Source: Theodoxus fluviatilis
Taxonomy: Eukaryota; Mollusca; Gastropoda; Cycloneritida; Neritidae
Assembly: GCA_034096865.1 (NCBI GenBank)
Contig: JAWQFJ010000654.1
Location: forward strand, 1-64,000
Length of the DNA: 64,000 nucleotides
Direction: 5' to 3'
Shown here one piece after another: positions 45,441 to 56,029 of this stretch (position 1 is the first letter of the stretch; each line of letters begins with the position of its first letter). Position numbers and translations under genes: made by a program. Under the pieces are notes generated by a model. That model did not search any database, was not told the origin of the DNA, and saw only the letters and a program-made list of their open reading frames with translations.

Positions 45441-46020
45441 TTGGAAGCGCGAGGGCAGGGCACATTGGAGTGCACAGGAAGGGGGGGGCGGCGTGCTGAC
45501 CAGACCAAACAGAGTCTGCTGAATGACCGGTAGCAATGCTCTGCCGTGGCCCCACCGCCGAGCTAGACCTTTCAAGAGCACAGGGGCGGGGCACAGGGGA
45601 GCGCCCGGGAAGGGGGGGGGCGGCGTGATCACCAAACCAAACAGCGTCTGCTGAATGGCCGAGATCCACACTCTGCCGGGGGCCCCAACTCAAACTTGAC
45701 CTTGCGGGAGCGTGGTGGGGGTGCCGCACCGGCCCGCTCGACCTTTCGGGAGTACAGGGGCGGGGCACAGGGGAGCGCCTGGGAAGGGGGGCGGCGTGAT
45801 CACCAAACCAAACAGCGTCTGCTGAATGGCCGAGATCCACACCTCAAAGCGACCTCGCGGGAGCGTGGTGGGGGTGCCGCACCGGCCCGCTCGACCTTTC
45901 GGGAGCACAGGGGAGCGCCCGGGAAGGGGGGCGGCGTGATCACCAAACCAAACAGCGTCTGCTGAATGGCCGAGATCCACGCTCTGCCGTGGTCGAACCG
46001 CAGAGTTCGACCCGTGGGGA
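45440..46020. repeat. GC-rich tandem units of the DIRS 5' region, minus copy
   Basis: Four or so units of about 110-170 bp, each with gcgtgatcaccaaaccaaac and 'tgctgaatggccgagatccac'. Comparable units are in the plus copy at 47580-48170 with opposite orientation. Confidence 0.75.
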
Positions 46021-46440
46021 GCGCGGGACCGCCTTCCACCAGCGTGCCGCCACACCTGAACGCACGATACGTACCTGTCCGAGCTGACCGGCTCGCGCAC
46101 CTGCCCAGGAGCACGGGAACTGAAACCACACACCGAGCAAGCAGGTCTCATCCTGACCAGGCTGTCCCGACAAACCGAACACATGAGTGACGCGCTGAAA
46201 CTGAAACAGAACCCACGGTCTGACCGACGAGAAACAACCTACCCGCCGAAAGGGACGGGAGAGGAGACGTCAGAAACCCTGTCCACCCACACGGGTTAGA
46301 AAACAGAGTGAAGGTGACGGCTACAACATTGCGCGAAGAAATGCACCACCGCCTCTTAACAGCATAGCTAAGAAGCGAACACACGCGAACAAATCACAAC
46401 GTCCGACTCCAAACAAAACCCCCGTGGATGTGGAATAAGC

Positions 46441-47339
46441 AAGGAGAGAAGGACCACTCGTTCAGTCTATGAAACGAGCACCCCTCCCACTCCAGTCCTT
46501 ACAGCCAACGCCTCCGACGCCGGAACCCCTGCCGTCTCGACATGGCGAGCGGAGAAGCGTCACGCCCGACATTAGCATGGTGAAGCACAGCCACCAACGC
46601 CAAATGGCGAACAAACCCGACTACAAGCAACCCAAAGCAACGACAAACCAAAACAAACAAGGAACAAGCAAGCCGTTGGCAGTAGGAACTACTAGCCACC
46701 AACCTGCCAATTCAACGGAAGCCAACACGCGCGAACAGAAAGTACCGAGCGAAAAAATGGCCTCTGAGTGAGAGTACAGCAACCACAGCGTGCGAAAAAC
46801 GCACCGCCACAGTTACAACTGTAACCACCAAAAGCAGCGGCAACCCGCGAAAAAGAAAGACTTCGACCCAAACTCCCGTGCAGACGGGAAAGAAGAGGGT
46901 AGAGAAAACACTCATTCTGTCAGTTGAACGAGAACTCACTCCACTCCACTCCTATCCGCCATGCCCGGCGATGCCGCTACTCCTGTCGCCTCGCCAAGGA
47001 GAGCGAAAGGCATACGCCAAATAAGAGCGCGTAGTAGCAACAGCTACCGCGAACAAACAGGCAAGAAAAACAAGCCCGCCGTTGCACTAGCAATTACAAG
47101 CAACGCACCTGCCAATTCAACCAAGACCACAACCCCGCCCGTGCCCAAAAGGCCCGAGCGAAGAATGGCCTCTAAATTGAACCGGCTGACAACCAACGAA
47201 CGCCAAACAATGACGCAGAAACAGTGGCAACGCCACAAGTACTTCCCTGTAGCTCCAGCAAAGGAAAAATTGCAAACACTTTACAGCCACACGGAGTAGG
47301 CTGGAGGTATTCCTGAGCACGAGTATCCAAGTGCCAGCG
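46441..47339. other. Spacer between two DIRS copies, no gene recognised
   Basis: Contains two related segments of roughly 400 bp (46560-46770 and 47010-47175 share 'cacctgccaattcaac' and 'aatggcctct'). Short open frames on plus (46469-46771, 46961-47299) are Lys/Thr/Pro-rich with no family match that I can name. It could be the 5' part of the minus element. Confidence 0.4.
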
Positions 47340-47574
47340 AAACGCGACAGCGTGTCAAAAAGTCAAAAGAGGACGAACGTGCCCTGCCTCCACGTCACGC
47401 ATCCGGAGTGTCGGGCCAGCCTGGTCAGGCTGCGGATTACCTTGGCCGGAATTGTGGTTCCTGTCCCCTTGCTCCTGAGCAGGGGTGCGAGCAGGTTGGC
47501 TTGGACTGGTACGTATCAGGCGGTCAGAGGTGGCCGGTTTCCGCGTCTTTGGATAATGACGCGATGCGGCATTC

Positions 47575-48170
47575 TGACGGAAGGCGGTCCCGCGCTCCCC
47601 ACGGGTCGAGCACTGCGGTCAGACCACGGCAGAGCGTACCTCCCGGCTAATCAGCAAACACTGCTTGGTCCGGTGAGCACCTTGCCCACCTTCCTGCCTG
47701 TGACGGAAGGCGGTCCCGCGCTCCCCACGGGTCGAGCACTGCGGTCAGACCACGGCAGAGCGTACCTCCCGGCCAATCAGCAAACACTGCTTGGTCCGGT
47801 GAGCACCTTGCCCACCTTCCTGCCTGTGACGGAAGGCGGTTCCACGCTCCCCACGGGTCGAGCACTGCGGTCAGACCACGGCAGAGCGTACCTCCCGGCC
47901 AATCAGCAGACACTGCTTGGTCCGGTGAGCACCTTGCCCACCTTCCTGTCTGTTCCCCTGTGCCCCGACCCTGTGCTCCCATCAGGTCGAGCAGGGCGGA
48001 GCGGCACCCCCATCGCGCTCCCGCAAGGTCGAGCTCTGCGGTGGGGCCTAGGCAGAGCGCTACTCCCAGCCATTCAGTCGACGCTGTTTGGTTCGGTGAG
48101 CGCGCCGCCTCCCTTCCCGTGCACTCCCATGTGCCCCGCTCCGGCGCTCCCATCAGGTCGAGCAAGACGG
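47575..48170. repeat. GC-rich tandem units, about 127 bp, plus DIRS copy
   Basis: Three close copies start at 47576, 47702 and 47828 with tgacggaaggcggt, followed by two diverged units with gctcccatcaggtcgagca. They lie in front of and partly inside the gag frame. Confidence 0.85.
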
Positions 48171-49354
48171 AGCGGCACTCTCATCACGCTCCCGCAAGGT
48201 CGAGCCCGGCTAGTTGGCATACTCGGTTTTCGGACAGTGGTGCCAATGCGGCTGTGGAAGAGGGGTGGGACGTTGAGTCGGCCGACCAATGTTCCTATCG
48301 CTCTCTGTTGGGGGACGATCTCTGTGAGGGACCGCTTGGCTCGGCTGGTGAGCTGGAGGTGCAAGACGATTCTCCAGGCCCTGCGGGACTGGGGAAATCG
48401 GCTTTAGACCTGCTGCGCTCGCATCGCCAGTCGGTGTTTGCTTCCATGGCAAACTGTACGTCGGATGTGGGGCAGCGGGCTCTCCCTTCCTCATTTGCTT
48501 CTTCGCAATCCCGCTTGGAGGGATTTATGGAGACCGGTCCTCCGGTGCTAGTGCCGGAACTGTTGTTTTCGGCGGATATGTCGGCCCGGGCGTCGGTGAT
48601 GGATTGTTCCTTACGCTCTGGGCTGTCTAAGTTCTGCATGGGCAAGGTTCCTCACGACGTCTCGGAGCTGGCGGATTCTTTTCCGTGGTCGGGTTCAGTC
48701 TCTACCCCGAACTTGTTTCGGGCTGCGGAGGTGCCTTGGCTTTTGTCGTTGCCGGACGAGCGTCTTCCTTTTCAGGCTGTATCCCATCCCGCGCCGCGCG
48801 ACCTGTCGCTCCTGGCGGCGGCGAGCGACGCGCGCGGGGTGGTGAACAAGGTTCCGGCGGTCATCTTTGATTCCCGGTCCTTTGCTCAGCTGGAGAGGGC
48901 ATCGTCTGAGTGTGTCAAGGGCTGCGCCATGCTAGGTTCTCTGCTGGCCACCTTGACCCCTTCCATTGCCGTCCGTCACGAGGGAGGCCCTGGCCCGTTT
49001 CAGTTGCTCCCTCCGCATGAGGTCGATCAGGAGGCGGTGGGAAGTGTGATCTACGCGTTAGATCACACTTACTCACTCTTGGCGTCTCTGGCACTTCATG
49101 TGCGAGGTCAACTGGCGGGTATGGCGAGGGATCGCGTGCTGTCGGAGACCGCGTTTCGGGATGCAGAGCTTCGGCAGTTGCGCTCCCTATCCCTAGTGTC
49201 GCATGCAATGTTTCCGTCGGACCGACTCGAGGAGTGTCTACGGTGCAGGGTGGCCGAGGCCAGGGATAGGGCTGTGGCTTTTGCGACTCTGGATCGCACG
49301 CCTGCTGCTCCTCTTGCTCCGGGGCCGAGTGGGCGCAAACGCCCTAAGCGTTAG
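47960..49354 (+). CDS. DIRS gag-like protein
   Basis: Open frame of 464 residues in the gag position of a DIRS element. It would package element RNA. The first 90 residues are encoded by the GC-rich repeats, so the true start may be later. The body has 'EGWDVESADQCSYRSLLGD', 'LDLLRSHRQSVFASMANC' and 'VPWLLSLPDERLPFQAVS', and it ends basic, GRKRPKR. Beyond the stop, other frames read Gly/Arg-rich (RGRGSGFRGGGRGRG), suggesting that a frameshift has cut off an RNA-binding tail. No zinc knuckle is seen. Confidence 0.65.
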   Translation: MPRPCAPIRSSRAERHPHRAPARSSSAVGPRQSATPSHSVDAVWFGERAASLPVHSHVPRSGAPIRSSKTERHSHHAPARSSPASWHTRFSDSGANAAVEEGWDVESADQCSYRSLLGDDLCEGPLGSAGELEVQDDSPGPAGLGKSALDLLRSHRQSVFASMANCTSDVGQRALPSSFASSQSRLEGFMETGPPVLVPELLFSADMSARASVMDCSLRSGLSKFCMGKVPHDVSELADSFPWSGSVSTPNLFRAAEVPWLLSLPDERLPFQAVSHPAPRDLSLLAAASDARGVVNKVPAVIFDSRSFAQLERASSECVKGCAMLGSLLATLTPSIAVRHEGGPGPFQLLPPHEVDQEAVGSVIYALDHTYSLLASLALHVRGQLAGMARDRVLSETAFRDAELRQLRSLSLVSHAMFPSDRLEECLRCRVAEARDRAVAFATLDRTPAAPLAPGPSGRKRPKR

Positions 49355-49445
49355 CCGTGGAAAGAGCCGGTTCCTCCTTCGGAGGGGCAGGCGCAGGCTG
49401 CTGTAGCGCCTCCGGCTCAGGCGGGTCAGTCTGGGGGGGGTAGGG

Positions 49446-51071
49446 GTGCCGGCTCGCTTCCGCATTCCCTTCCAGCGGGTAGCGCTCGTGTTCAGCCACC
49501 CCGTCCCACAGCCCCCCGGGGTCGTGGTTCCGGTTTTCGGGGAGGGGGTAGGGGTAGGGGTTTTTACCACTCCTCTTCTCGTCAGCCGGGGTACTTTCGG
49601 TAGTGCCCTCCCGCTGCCTCTTTCATGGCCCTTGTCTCAGCGTCACCCACGCAGACAGGGCTATGCTGTGGGTAGGTCGGGAGGGTTAACAGGCAAGCAG
49701 GGGTCTGGGGTTCTCTTGGGAGGGATTGTTGCCCCACCCTCTCCTTTTGGGGTTGTCCTCAGCCCTCCGACAGGCGCATGCGACTGTCCCGGGGGTCTGT
49801 GTCTGATGCCTTCGTTGTCTCCTCAGGTTTCAGTTTCTTTGGTGGAGCCTGTCTCTCGCGACAGGGTCGCGGGTGGTACAGGGGATCTTCGATCTCCCGC
49901 GGTGCTTTCTGGTGCGAGTAGTGCAGTTTCTGGGGCGTCCTCGGCCGGTTCTTCTCGGTTCTGCCTCGGTGTTGAGGCGACTGATCGTGTGGCGACGATT
50001 GCTTACGGGTTGAGGCAACGTGGCATCTCCCGCGGGTCGGTTTCTCTTGCTCTAAGGCATCGCCGGGAGAGCACGAACCGGAATTATAACGCTAAGTGGT
50101 CAGTTTGGGTACGGTTTTGTCAGACACGTCGTCGCCCAGTTGATCCACTGTGTCCTTCTGCGTGTCATTTGGCTGATTTTCTTTCCCATTTGTTTCGTTC
50201 TCGAGCTCTTTCTTTTGCCTCACTCTGCAACTATCGTTCGGCAGTAACGAATACTATCAAGGCTACTCGGGGGGTTGATGTTTCCTTTTTGTCAAACGAT
50301 CCTACTGTCAAGCAGGTGTTGGATGGTATTCGGAATGAGTTTCCACGTCGGCAGATCTCTCCTCCTCTGTGGGATGTTTTTGTAGTTCTGCGTTTTCTCG
50401 CTGGTTCGGAGTTCGAACCAATCGACGCTTCTTCTTTGAAGCGTCTCACTCAAAAGACTGTCTTTTTGGTGATGCTCGCTTGTGCGCGTCGGATCGGGGA
50501 GATCCACGCGCTGAGCGGTTTACCGGCGGATGTTGAATTCACTGGGGGGGACGGATCGTGCATTCTTTCGTTTCTGCCGGAGTTTCGTTGTAAAAATCTG
50601 GATTCTCTGTCCGACTGCCAGAGCATCGAGATTAAGAGTCTCGCTTCCATTCTCGATCCTGGTGAAGCTGACTGTGTGAACTGTCCGGTGCGTGCACTCA
50701 AATGTTACCTGGCTCGAACTCAGTCTCGTCGTCTACGGAAACGGAGACTGTTTCTGCCCCTTAAACATAGTCACGCCGAGGTGTCAAAAACGTCCATTTC
50801 TTGCTGGATACGCTGTTTGATTACGGATGCGTACAAGAATGCGTTGCTTGATCCTCCTGCTGGTGCCTCTCGGACTCATGAACTCCGCAAGGTTGCCACC
50901 TCTGTTGCGTTTGCCAAGAATGTCTCCTTGGCTCACATTATGAGGGCGGCCTTCTGGCGCAGTGACGGTGTTTTCACGCGCCATTACCTGCGTGATGTTA
51001 GAGTTCGTCGTGTCAACGACACTTTTGGCATCAACAAGTTGGTGGTTGCGGGTTCGGCTCTTCGTGTTTGA
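49446..51071 (+). CDS. DIRS tyrosine recombinase, apparently intact
   Basis: 541-residue frame. The first 170 residues are low complexity and probably not native recombinase, so the true start may lie inside. From about 180 it has the N-terminal core-binding part ('STNRNYNAKWSVWVRFC'). The catalytic domain follows, with Arg at 348/349 ('LACARRIGEIHALSG'), H478-x-x-R481 ('THELRK'), W504 ('AAFWRSDG') and the nucleophile Y514 ('TRHYLRDV'). These are the residues of the tyrosine recombinase family, which joins a circular DIRS copy to the chromosome. No stop interrupts the domain although the RT upstream is gone. Confidence 0.85.
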   Translation: MPARFRIPFQRVALVFSHPVPQPPGVVVPVFGEGVGVGVFTTPLLVSRGTFGSALPLPLSWPLSQRHPRRQGYAVGRSGGLTGKQGSGVLLGGIVAPPSPFGVVLSPPTGACDCPGGLCLMPSLSPQVSVSLVEPVSRDRVAGGTGDLRSPAVLSGASSAVSGASSAGSSRFCLGVEATDRVATIAYGLRQRGISRGSVSLALRHRRESTNRNYNAKWSVWVRFCQTRRRPVDPLCPSACHLADFLSHLFRSRALSFASLCNYRSAVTNTIKATRGVDVSFLSNDPTVKQVLDGIRNEFPRRQISPPLWDVFVVLRFLAGSEFEPIDASSLKRLTQKTVFLVMLACARRIGEIHALSGLPADVEFTGGDGSCILSFLPEFRCKNLDSLSDCQSIEIKSLASILDPGEADCVNCPVRALKCYLARTQSRRLRKRRLFLPLKHSHAEVSKTSISCWIRCLITDAYKNALLDPPAGASRTHELRKVATSVAFAKNVSLAHIMRAAFWRSDGVFTRHYLRDVRVRRVNDTFGINKLVVAGSALRV

Positions 51072-51095
51072 TGGTGAGTGGTTTTTCTGTTGGGT

Positions 51096-51249
51096 CAGGT
51101 GTTATGCACAACCCACCACCCATTGCTGGGCAATCATATCACTGGTTTGTCTACTGGTCAGTATGGAAGGAAAACTTGAAGAAATTTAAACTAATTTCTA
51201 TGTTTTCTTGACATACTTACCAGTAGACAAATTATTGTCCCACCCACCT
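51096..51249. repeat. Right terminal region of the plus DIRS copy
   Basis: The sequence gcaatcatatcactggtttg onward, with 'gaagaaatttaaactaattt' at 51176, is the reverse complement of 42950-43060 and also repeats 42635-42710 directly. It is cut by the gap. Confidence 0.85.
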
Positions 51250-51271
51250 NNNNNNNNNNNNNNNNNNNNNN
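51250..51271. other. Assembly gap (22 N)
   Basis: Unknown bases at the end of the DIRS copy. The rest of the terminal repeat and the target site duplication are hidden here. Confidence 0.99.
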
Positions 51272-51400
51272 CACAGAATCAGCATCACCTCACCACCAAA
51301 AGTAATCACAGAATCAGCATCACCTCACCACCAAAACTAATCACAGAATCACCATCACCACACCACCAAAAGTAATTACAGAATCAGCATCACCTCAACC
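51272..51400. repeat. 35-bp repeat, about 3.5 units
   Basis: Units start at 51272, 51307 and so on with cacagaatcagcatcacctc. Confidence 0.9.
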
Positions 51401-51514
51401 ACCAGAGGGAATAACAAAAAGCAGAGGGGAATGAAAGAAAACAGAATGAAACAAAACACAATGAAAGAAGGAAGACGTAATAAAAGGTAACAAGGAATGA
51501 AAAGACATACAGGA

Positions 51515-51830
51515 TGAAAGAAGACAGAGAGGAAGAAAGAAGACAGAGAGGAAGAAAGAAGACAGAGAGGAAGAAAGAAGACAGAGAGGAAGAAAGAAGA
51601 CAGAGAGGATGAAAGAAGACAGAGAGGAAGAAAGAAGACAGAGAGGAAGAAAGAAGACAGAGAGGAAGAAAGAAGACAGAGAGGAAGAAAGAAGACAGAG
51701 AGGAAGAAAGAAGACAGAGAGGAAGAAAGAAGACAGAGAGGAAGAAAGAAGACAGAGAGGAAGAAAGAAGACAGAGAGGAAGAAAGAAGACAGAGAGGAA
51801 GAAAGAAGACAGAGAGGATGAAAGACAGGA
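51515..51830. repeat. 19-bp purine repeat
   Basis: About 16 units of gacagaggaagaaagaag-like sequence (gacagagaggaagaaagaa). Plus strand is nearly all purine. Decayed related units continue to about 51960. Confidence 0.95.
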
Positions 51831-51964
51831 TGAAAGAAGACAGAGGGAATGAAAGAAGACAGAGGGAATGAAATGCAGCAGAGGGAAGAAAGAAGACAGG
51901 GAATGAAGGTAGGAATGAATGAAAACAGGGGAAAAGGAGACAGAGGGAATGAAAGAAGACAGAG

Positions 51965-54900
51965 AAAATAGAGGGAAGGAAGCAGAGGGTGAGGGAAGGA
52001 AGTAAAGGGAGAGGGAAGGAAGCAGAGGGTGAGGGAAGGAAGCAAAGGGAGAGGGAAGGAAGCAAAGGGAGAGGGAAGGAAGCAGAGGGAGAGGGAAGGA
52101 AGCAGAGGGAGAGGGAAGGAAGCAGAGGGAGAGGGAAGGAAGCAGAGGGAGAGGGAAGGAAGCAAAGGGAGAGGGAAGGAAGCAAAGGGAGAGGGAAGGA
52201 AGCAGAGGGAGAGGGAAGGAAGCAGAGGGTGGTGGAAGGAAACAGAGGGAGAGGGAAGGAAGCAGAGGGAGAGGGAAGGAAGCAGAGGGAGAGGGAAGGA
52301 AGCAGAGGGAGAGGGAAGGAAGCAGAGGGAGAGGGAAGGAAGCAGAGGGAGAGGGAAGGAAGCAGAGGGAGAGGGAAGGAAGCAGAGGGAGAGGGAAGGA
52401 AGCAAAGGGAGAGGGAAGGAAGCAGAGGGAGAGGGAAGGAAGCAGAGGGAGAGGGAAGGAAGCAGAGGGTGAGTGGAAGGAAGCAGAGGGAGAGGGAAGG
52501 AAGCAGAGGGAGAGGAAGGAAGCAAAGGGAGAGGGAAGGAAGCAGAGGGAGAGGGAAGGAAGCAGAGGGAGAGGGAAGGAAGCAGAGGGAGAGGGAAGGA
52601 AGCAGAGGGAGAGGGAAGGAAGCAGAGGGAGAGGGAAGGAAGCAGAGGGAGAGGGAAGGAAGCAAAGGGAGAGGGAAGGAAGCAGAGGGTGAGGGAAGGA
52701 AGCAGAGGGAGAGGGAAGGAAGCAGAGGGAGAGGGAAGGAAGCAGAGGGAGAGGGAAGGAAGCAGAGGGAGAGGGAAGGAAGCAGAGGGAGAGGGAAGGA
52801 AGCAGAGGGAGAGGGAAGGAAGCAGAGGGAGAGGGAAGGAAGCAAAGGGAGAGGGAAGGAAGCAGAGGGAGAGGGAAGGAAGCAGAGGGAGAGGGAAGGA
52901 AGCAAAGGGAGAGGGAAGGAAGCAGAGGGAGAGGGAAGGAAGCAGAGGGAGAGGGAAGGAAGCAGAGGGAGAGGGAAGGAAGCAGAGGGAGAGGGAAGGA
53001 AGCAGAGGGAGGGGAAGGAAGCAGAGGGAGAGGGAAGGAAGCAGAGGGAGAGGGAAGGAAGCAAAGGGAGAGGGAAGGAAGCAAAGGGAGAGGGAAGGAA
53101 GCAGAGGGTGGTGGAAGGAAGCAGAGGGAGAGGGAAGGAAGCAGAGGGAGAGGGAAGGAAGCAGAGGGAGAGGGAAGGAAGCAGAGGGAGAGGGAAGGAA
53201 GCAGAGGGAGAGGGAAGGAAGCAGAGGGAGAGGGAAGGAAGCAGAGGGAGAGGGAAGGAAGCAGAGGGAGAGGGAAGGAAGCAGAGGGAGAGGGAAGGAA
53301 GCAAAGGGAGAGGGAAGGAAGCAAAGGGAGAGGGAAGGAAGCAGAGGGTGGTGGAAGGAAGCAGAGGGAGAGGGAAGGAAGCAGAGGGAGAGGGAAGGAA
53401 GCAGAGGGAGAGGGAAGGAAGCAAAGGGAGAGGGAAGGAAGCAGAGGGAGAGGGAAGGAAGCAAAGGGAGAGGGAAGGAAGCAGAGGGAGAGGGAAGGAA
53501 GCAGAGGGAGAGGGAAGGAAGCAGAGGGAGAGGGAAGGAAGCAGAGGGAGAGGGAAGGAAGCAAAGGGAGAGGGAAGGAAGCAAAGGGAGAGGGAAGGAA
53601 GCAAAGGGAGAGGGAAGGAAGCAGAGGGAGAGGGAAGGAAGCAGAGGGAGAGGGAAGGAAGCAGAGGGAGAGGGAAGGAAGCAAAGGGAGAGGGAAGGAA
53701 GCAAAGGGAGAGGGAAGGAAGCAGAGGGAGAGGGAAGGAAGCAGAGGGAGAGGGAAGGAAGCAGAGGGAGAGGGAAGGAAGCAGAGGGAGAGGGAAGGAA
53801 GCAGAGGAAGAGGGAAGGAAGCAGAGGGAGAGGGAAGGAAGCAAAGGGAGAGGGAAGGAAGCAGAGGGAGAGGGAAGGAAGCAGAGGGAGAGGGAAGGAA
53901 GCAAAGGGAGAGGGAAGGAAGCAAAGGGAGAGGGAAGGAAGCAAAGGAAGAGGGAAGGAAGCAGAGGGAGAGGGAAGGAAGCAGAGGGAGAGGGAAGGAA
54001 GCAAAGGGAGAGGGAAGGAAGCAAAGGGAGAGGGAAGGAAGCAAAGGGAGAGGGAAGGAAGCAGAGGGAGAGGGAAGGAAGCAGAGGGAGAGGGAAGGAA
54101 GCAAAGGGAGAGGGAAGGAAGCAGAGGGAGAGGGAAGGAAGCAGAGGGAGAGGGAAGGAAGCAGAGGGAGAGGGAAGGAAGCAGAGGGAGAGGGAAGGAA
54201 GCAAAGGGAGAGGGAAGGAAGCAGAGGGAGAGGGAAGGAAGCAGAGGGAGAGGGAAGGAAGCAGAGGGTGGTGGAAGGAAGCAGAGGGAGAGGGAAGGAA
54301 GCAAAGGAAGAGGGAAGGAAGCAAAGGAAGAGGGAAGGAAGCAAAGGGAGAGGGAAGGAAGCAAAGGGAGAGGGAAGGAAGCAAAGGGAGAGGGAAGGAA
54401 GCAAAGGGAGAGGGAAGGAAGCAAAGGAGAGGGAAGGAAGCAAAGGGAGAGGGAAGGAAGCAGAGGGAGAGGGAAGGAAGCAAAGGGAGAGGGAAGGAAG
54501 CAGAGGGTGAGGGAAGGAAGCAAAGGGAGAGGGAAGGAAGCAGAGGGAGAGGGAAGGAAGCAGAGGGAGAGGGAAGGAAGCAAAGGGAGAGGAAAGGAAG
54601 CAAAGGGAGAGGGAAGGAAGCAAAGGGAGAGGGAAGGAAGCAGAGGGAGAGGGAAGGAAGCAGAGGGTGGTGGAAGGAAGCAAAGGGAGAGGGAAGGAAG
54701 CAGAGGGAGAGGGAAGGAAGCAGAGGGAGAGGGAAGGAAGCAGAGGGTGGTGGAAGGAAGCAGAGGGAGAGGGAAGGAAGCAAAGGGAGAGGGAAGGAAG
54801 CAAAGGAAGAGGGAAGGAAGCAAAGGGAGAGGGAAGGAAGCAAAGGGAGAGGGAAGGAAGCAAAGGGAGAGGGAAGGAAGCAAAGGGAGAGGGAAGGAAG

Positions 54901-55588
54901 CAAAGGAAGAGGGAAGGAAGCAAAGGGAGAGGGAAGGAAGCAAAGGGAGAGGGAAGGAAGCAAAGGGAGAGGGAAGGAAGCAAAGGGAGAGGGAAGGAAG
55001 CAAAGGGAGAGGGAAGGAAGCAAAGGGTGAGGGAAGGAAGCAGAGGGAGAGGGAAGGAAGCAAAGGAAGAGGGAAGGAAGCAAAGGGAGAGGGAAGGAAG
55101 CAAAGGGAGAGGGAAGGAAGCAAAGGGTGAGGGAAGGAAGCAAAGGGTGAGGGAAGGAAGCAAAGGGAGAGGGAAGGAAGCAAAGGGAGAGGGAAGGAAG
55201 CAAAGGGAGAGGGAAGGAAGCAAAGGGAGAGGGAAGGAAGCAAAGGGAGAGGGAAGGAAGCAAAGGGAGAGGGAAGGAAGCAAAGGGTGGTGGAAGGAAG
55301 CAGAGGGTGAGGGAAGGAAGCAAAGGAAGAGGGAAGGAAGCAAAGGAAGAGGGAAGGAAGCAAAGGGAGAGGGAAGGAAGCAGAGGGTGAGGGAAGGAAG
55401 CAAAGGAAGAGGGAAGGAAGCAAAGGAAGAGGGAAGGAAGCAAAGGGAGAGGGAAGGAAGCAAAGGGAGAGGGAAGGAAGCAAAGGGAGAGGGAAGGAAG
55501 CAAAGGAAGAGGGAAGGAAGCAAAGGAAGAGGGAAGGAAGCAAAGGAAGAGGGAAGGAAGCAGAGGGAGAGGGAAGGAAGCAAAGGGC
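51965..55588. repeat. 20-bp polypurine satellite, 3.6 kb
   Basis: About 180 units of gggaaggaagcaaagggaga, with g for a in the third quarter (gcagaggg) and occasional tgg or gaa variants. One C per unit breaks an otherwise pure purine strand. A 20-bp period rotates the unit through all frames, so both strands have frames open for 3-4 kb (Arg/Lys/Glu/Gly on plus, Leu/Pro/Ser/Phe on minus). These are artefacts. Confidence 0.97.
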
Positions 55589-55795
55589 TACAGGAAAAAC
55601 GGATGACAAACAAACACTTGTCACAGTGCAAAACACGGACAGGAGGATCTTCCTCTCTTGAGAGTTTTTTTTTTCATGGCAGACATTGGCACTGAGACAT
55701 TCAGATGAAAATGGAAGAAAGAAAAGGAGGAAGGAAGGTGGAGGGAAGGACACAAGGATACAGAAGAAGACATGAAAGCAGAGAAGAAGACACAC

Positions 55796-55921
55796 CCTGT
55801 TGTGGCTGCTCCCTCTGTGACTGCTTTTTGTGCTGTGAGGCCCCAGCGTTTCTCACGTGAGTGGCGGTGATGTTGCCAGCTTGAATGTTCCCCACAGCTC
55901 CTCCATAGAAAGTGTGCAACA
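55796..55921 (-). CDS. Host gene mini-exon with Gly/Asn/Ile motif
   Basis: Acceptor gtgattgtgcag, donor CAACAGG|gtgtgt, 126 bp, phase 1-1, 41 whole codons. The first half has 'LHTFYGGAVGNIQAGNITAT' and the second is Gln/Lys-rich ('SQHKKQSQREQPQQ'). 'NIQAGN' is close to the I-Q-x-G core of RHIM amyloid motifs and resembles the motif in 33486-33382. An inner donor (CAC|gtgaga, exon end 55857) would give phase 0 and break the frame. It joins 58151-58101 (Val) and the SAM-like exon (Asp) in frame. Confidence 0.57.
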
Positions 55922-56029
55922 CTGCACAATCACACAAGAATTTGGTTTCACCCCTCGCCACTGTGAGGACAATGCATAGACCCTAGTAACTGTGGTGGAG
56001 TTGCAATGACTGGTTCCTCCAGGCTTTCA

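Larger units (their letters stand above)
42635..46440 (-). mobile_element. DIRS-like retrotransposon remnant, minus orientation
   Basis: In reverse orientation this region carries, from right to left, GC-rich tandem units, a gag-like stretch, part of a reverse transcriptase, the tyrosine recombinase end, and a terminal repeat. That is the DIRS order, with most of the RT and RNase H missing and many frameshifts. The 5' border near 46440 is uncertain. The same element family is present in plus orientation at 47340-51249. Confidence 0.72.
47340..51249 (+). mobile_element. DIRS-like retrotransposon, plus orientation, RT missing
   Basis: Starts with a fragment of the terminal repeat (tcaaaagaggacgaacgtgc at about 47362), then GC-rich tandem units, a gag-like frame, a tyrosine recombinase frame, and a right terminal repeat that runs into a gap at 51250. 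No reverse transcriptase or RNase H lies between gag (ends 49354) and recombinase (starts 49446), so this is an internally deleted, non-autonomous copy unless helped in trans. Confidence 0.8.

Noticed and set aside
51376..55795. Three overlapping frames of about 1400 codons (Leu/Pro/Ser/Phe) on minus and Arg/Lys frames on plus
   Set aside because: Produced by the 20-bp purine satellite in every frame.
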